Source: Selenomonadaceae bacterium UBA2897
Lineage (GTDB): Bacteria; Bacillota; Negativicutes; Selenomonadales; Selenomonadaceae
DNA length: 64,000 nt
Direction of reading: 5' to 3'
NCBI GenBank assembly: GCA_002350105.1
Contig: DEDT01000062.1
Location: forward strand, 13,019-77,018
The translations under genes and the position numbers were made by a program. The notes beneath the pieces are model-generated. The model was not told where the DNA came from, did not search any database, and saw only the letters and a program-made list of their open reading frames with translations. Below, piece by piece: positions 62,948-64,000 of the stretch (positions are counted from its first letter, which is position 1; each line of letters starts with the position of its first letter).

Positions 62948-63514
62948 ATGCGGCGGAAAAATGAAACCTCGGACACCATGATGGACTACATCACGGAGGC
63001 GCTGCTGCTCCTGATGCGCGAGCACCCCTACGAGGACATCACGATTGCGGAGCTCACGAAAAAAGCCGGCGTCGATCGGACGACCTACTACCGGCATTTC
63101 CATTCAAAAGAAAGCATCCTGGAGCGCTATCTCGACCGGATCTTGCAGGAGTTCATCGACCGGTATCATGCGGAAGGCGACCCGGGATTTGACACGTATC
63201 TCCTGCGGATCTTTGAGACATTTTATGCGTATCGCGAGAACCTCCTGCTGATCGATCGCGCGGGGTATGCATGGCTGCTGCTGCCCTTGATCACGAAGCG
63301 CTTTCATTTCGAATCCTACCAGCGAGCGGCCTCGGTTCGGCAGCAGTACGCGGTCTCGTACATCATCGGCGGTATCTACAACAATCTCCTGCTCTGGTTC
63401 CGGCGCGGCATGAAAGAAACACCGGCGGAAATGCAAGCTATCGCTCGCACCATCCGGCCGGAGGGCGCGCTCACGATGCTCGATGCGGGGGAGCGGATGC
63501 CGAAAGATCTGTAA
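62948..63514 (+). CDS. TetR-family transcriptional regulator
   Basis: A 188-aa regulator. The N-terminal helix-turn-helix is EDITIAELTKKAGVDRTTYY with RHFHSKESILERYLDRI; the C-terminal helices (TYLLRIFETFYAYRENLLLI, VSYIIGGIYNNLLLWFRRGM) match the TetR_C_8/DhaS-like type. ATG at 62948 (AAAGGACGG upstream) is preferred over 62864. It is divergent from DUF554, which it may control. Confidence 0.88.
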   Translation: MRRKNETSDTMMDYITEALLLLMREHPYEDITIAELTKKAGVDRTTYYRHFHSKESILERYLDRILQEFIDRYHAEGDPGFDTYLLRIFETFYAYRENLLLIDRAGYAWLLLPLITKRFHFESYQRAASVRQQYAVSYIIGGIYNNLLLWFRRGMKETPAEMQAIARTIRPEGALTMLDAGERMPKDL

Positions 63515-63571
63515 AAAGCCATACAGAATGCAACAGCCCCGTTGGCATGATGAAAAATGATCTCGTTGGGA

Positions 63572-63815
63572 TTATTTCTTGAGATCCAAAACGACCGGCA
63601 CGGATTTGTAGCCGACGCCCATGCGGTCGATGCCCATGTCGATGAGCTTGAGGAAGTGCTCGCGGGAGCGGATGCAGCCGCTGCCCTTTACCTTGCACTG
63701 ATCACCGACTTCGTCCATGAGGATCTGGATGACTTCCGGCGCGGCGCCCTTGAGCTCGTGGCCCGTCAGGAAGCCCGTGCTCGTCTTGACGACGACCAGC
63801 CCACGCAAGTGGCAC
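63572..63815 (-). pseudogene. 3' fragment of a DeoC-like aldolase gene
   Basis: The frame gives VVVKTSTGFLTGHELKGAAP, then VKGSGCIRSREHFLKLIDMG, IDRMGVGYKSVPVVLDLKK and a stop. This matches the last third of deoxyribose-phosphate aldolase-type TIM barrels (VKTSTGF with the Schiff-base Lys, VKASGGIR, AGADRIG). The normal first 140 or so residues are absent: the sequence upstream turns directly into a fragment of a DUF554 gene. The Lys of KTSTGF is kept, but a functional barrel is impossible. Confidence 0.8.
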
Positions 63816-63865
63816 GCCGTCCGGCAAATTGCAGCATTTCTTTCTGCGCAAAAGACATCTTCCTG

Positions 63866-63960
63866 ACTGTGCCACCGGCGTCATAAACGGCTCAAGCAGA
63901 CTGGCACACAGGAAAACTGCTCCCTAGAAAATGACTACCGAAATGGCTGAAAAGATGTGT
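63866..63960 (-). pseudogene. Fragment of a second DUF554 gene with an in-frame stop
   Basis: The minus strand reads IFSAISVVIF-stop-GAVFLCASLLEPFMTPVAQS, nearly identical to IFSAISVGIFEGVVFLCAGLLEPLMTPTAQS in the intact gene at 61891-62610, with the Glu codon turned to TAG. Only this 30-codon piece is recognisable, and it is fused to the DeoC-like fragment. Confidence 0.85.
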
Positions 63961-64000
63961 GAAACATCTATCACTGCCTCCTTCCTATTTTGTCAAGCCC

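Overview
The window looks like chromosome of a Gram-negative Firmicute (class Negativicutes, most likely family Selenomonadaceae: Selenomonas or Mitsuokella relatives). The basis is the mixture of an outer-membrane porin and an RND efflux pump with typically Firmicute genes: FapR-controlled fatty-acid synthesis, FabK, the Prp protease next to a ribosomal protein L27 with an N-terminal extension, LarB/LarC, and a purine riboswitch that works through a terminator. The DNA is GC-rich, and TTG or GTG starts behind good Shine-Dalgarno sites are common. Genus is inference; there is no rRNA here.

Layout, mostly minus strand. 1-2834: a YgbA-like gene cut by the window edge and a fused FeoA-FeoB iron transporter. 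3021-12334: a complete beta-glucan utilisation locus made of GH9 and GH16 endoglucanases, a GH1 6-phospho-beta-glucosidase, cellobiose-type PTS IIA, IIB and IIC, an outer-membrane porin inside the PTS operon, and an RpiR regulator. 12475-16142: accessory DNA with a secreted cystatin-like protein, an AAA-ATPase/nuclease-like protein, an orphan Mrr N-domain, a deleted and frameshifted AlbA_2 gene, a relic of the guaA 3' end and an imperfect 20-bp direct repeat at the end of guaA. This reads as a decayed genomic island. 16125-25410: guaA, recX, recA, an RND efflux operon with a divergent MarR regulator, and an MBL hydrolase. 25558-33342: the fatty-acid/phospholipid operon fapR-plsX-fabK-fabD-fabG-acpP-NMO-like-fabF-rnc, without fabH. 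33413-38070: rpmF and DUF177, larB-larC, and rsmD-coaD plus a coiled-coil gene.

38212-46832: a DUF4127 protein, tRNA-Gln, a large unknown secreted protein, pncC, rimO, an orphan solute-binding protein with no normal start codon, cheV and the upstream end of cvfB. 45930-54864: a long housekeeping operon behind a strong promoter (rplU-prp-rpmA-obg-yhbY-proB-proA-small membrane protein-nadD-yqeK-LCP-rsfS-cvfB). 54872-56569: an AzgA-type purine permease under a purine riboswitch, and tRNA-Ser. 56718-64000: small accessory genes (HD protein, DUF1847, LysR/MBL/SnoaL cluster, a 5'-truncated NifX-like gene, nitroreductase, DUF554, TetR) that end in scrambled remnants of a second DUF554 gene and a DeoC-like aldolase.

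The main themes are beta-glucan uptake across an outer membrane into a PTS, decay of an island at guaA, and several short regulatory elements that can be read directly from the sequence. I see no CRISPR array, intact transposase, integrase, phage or plasmid module.
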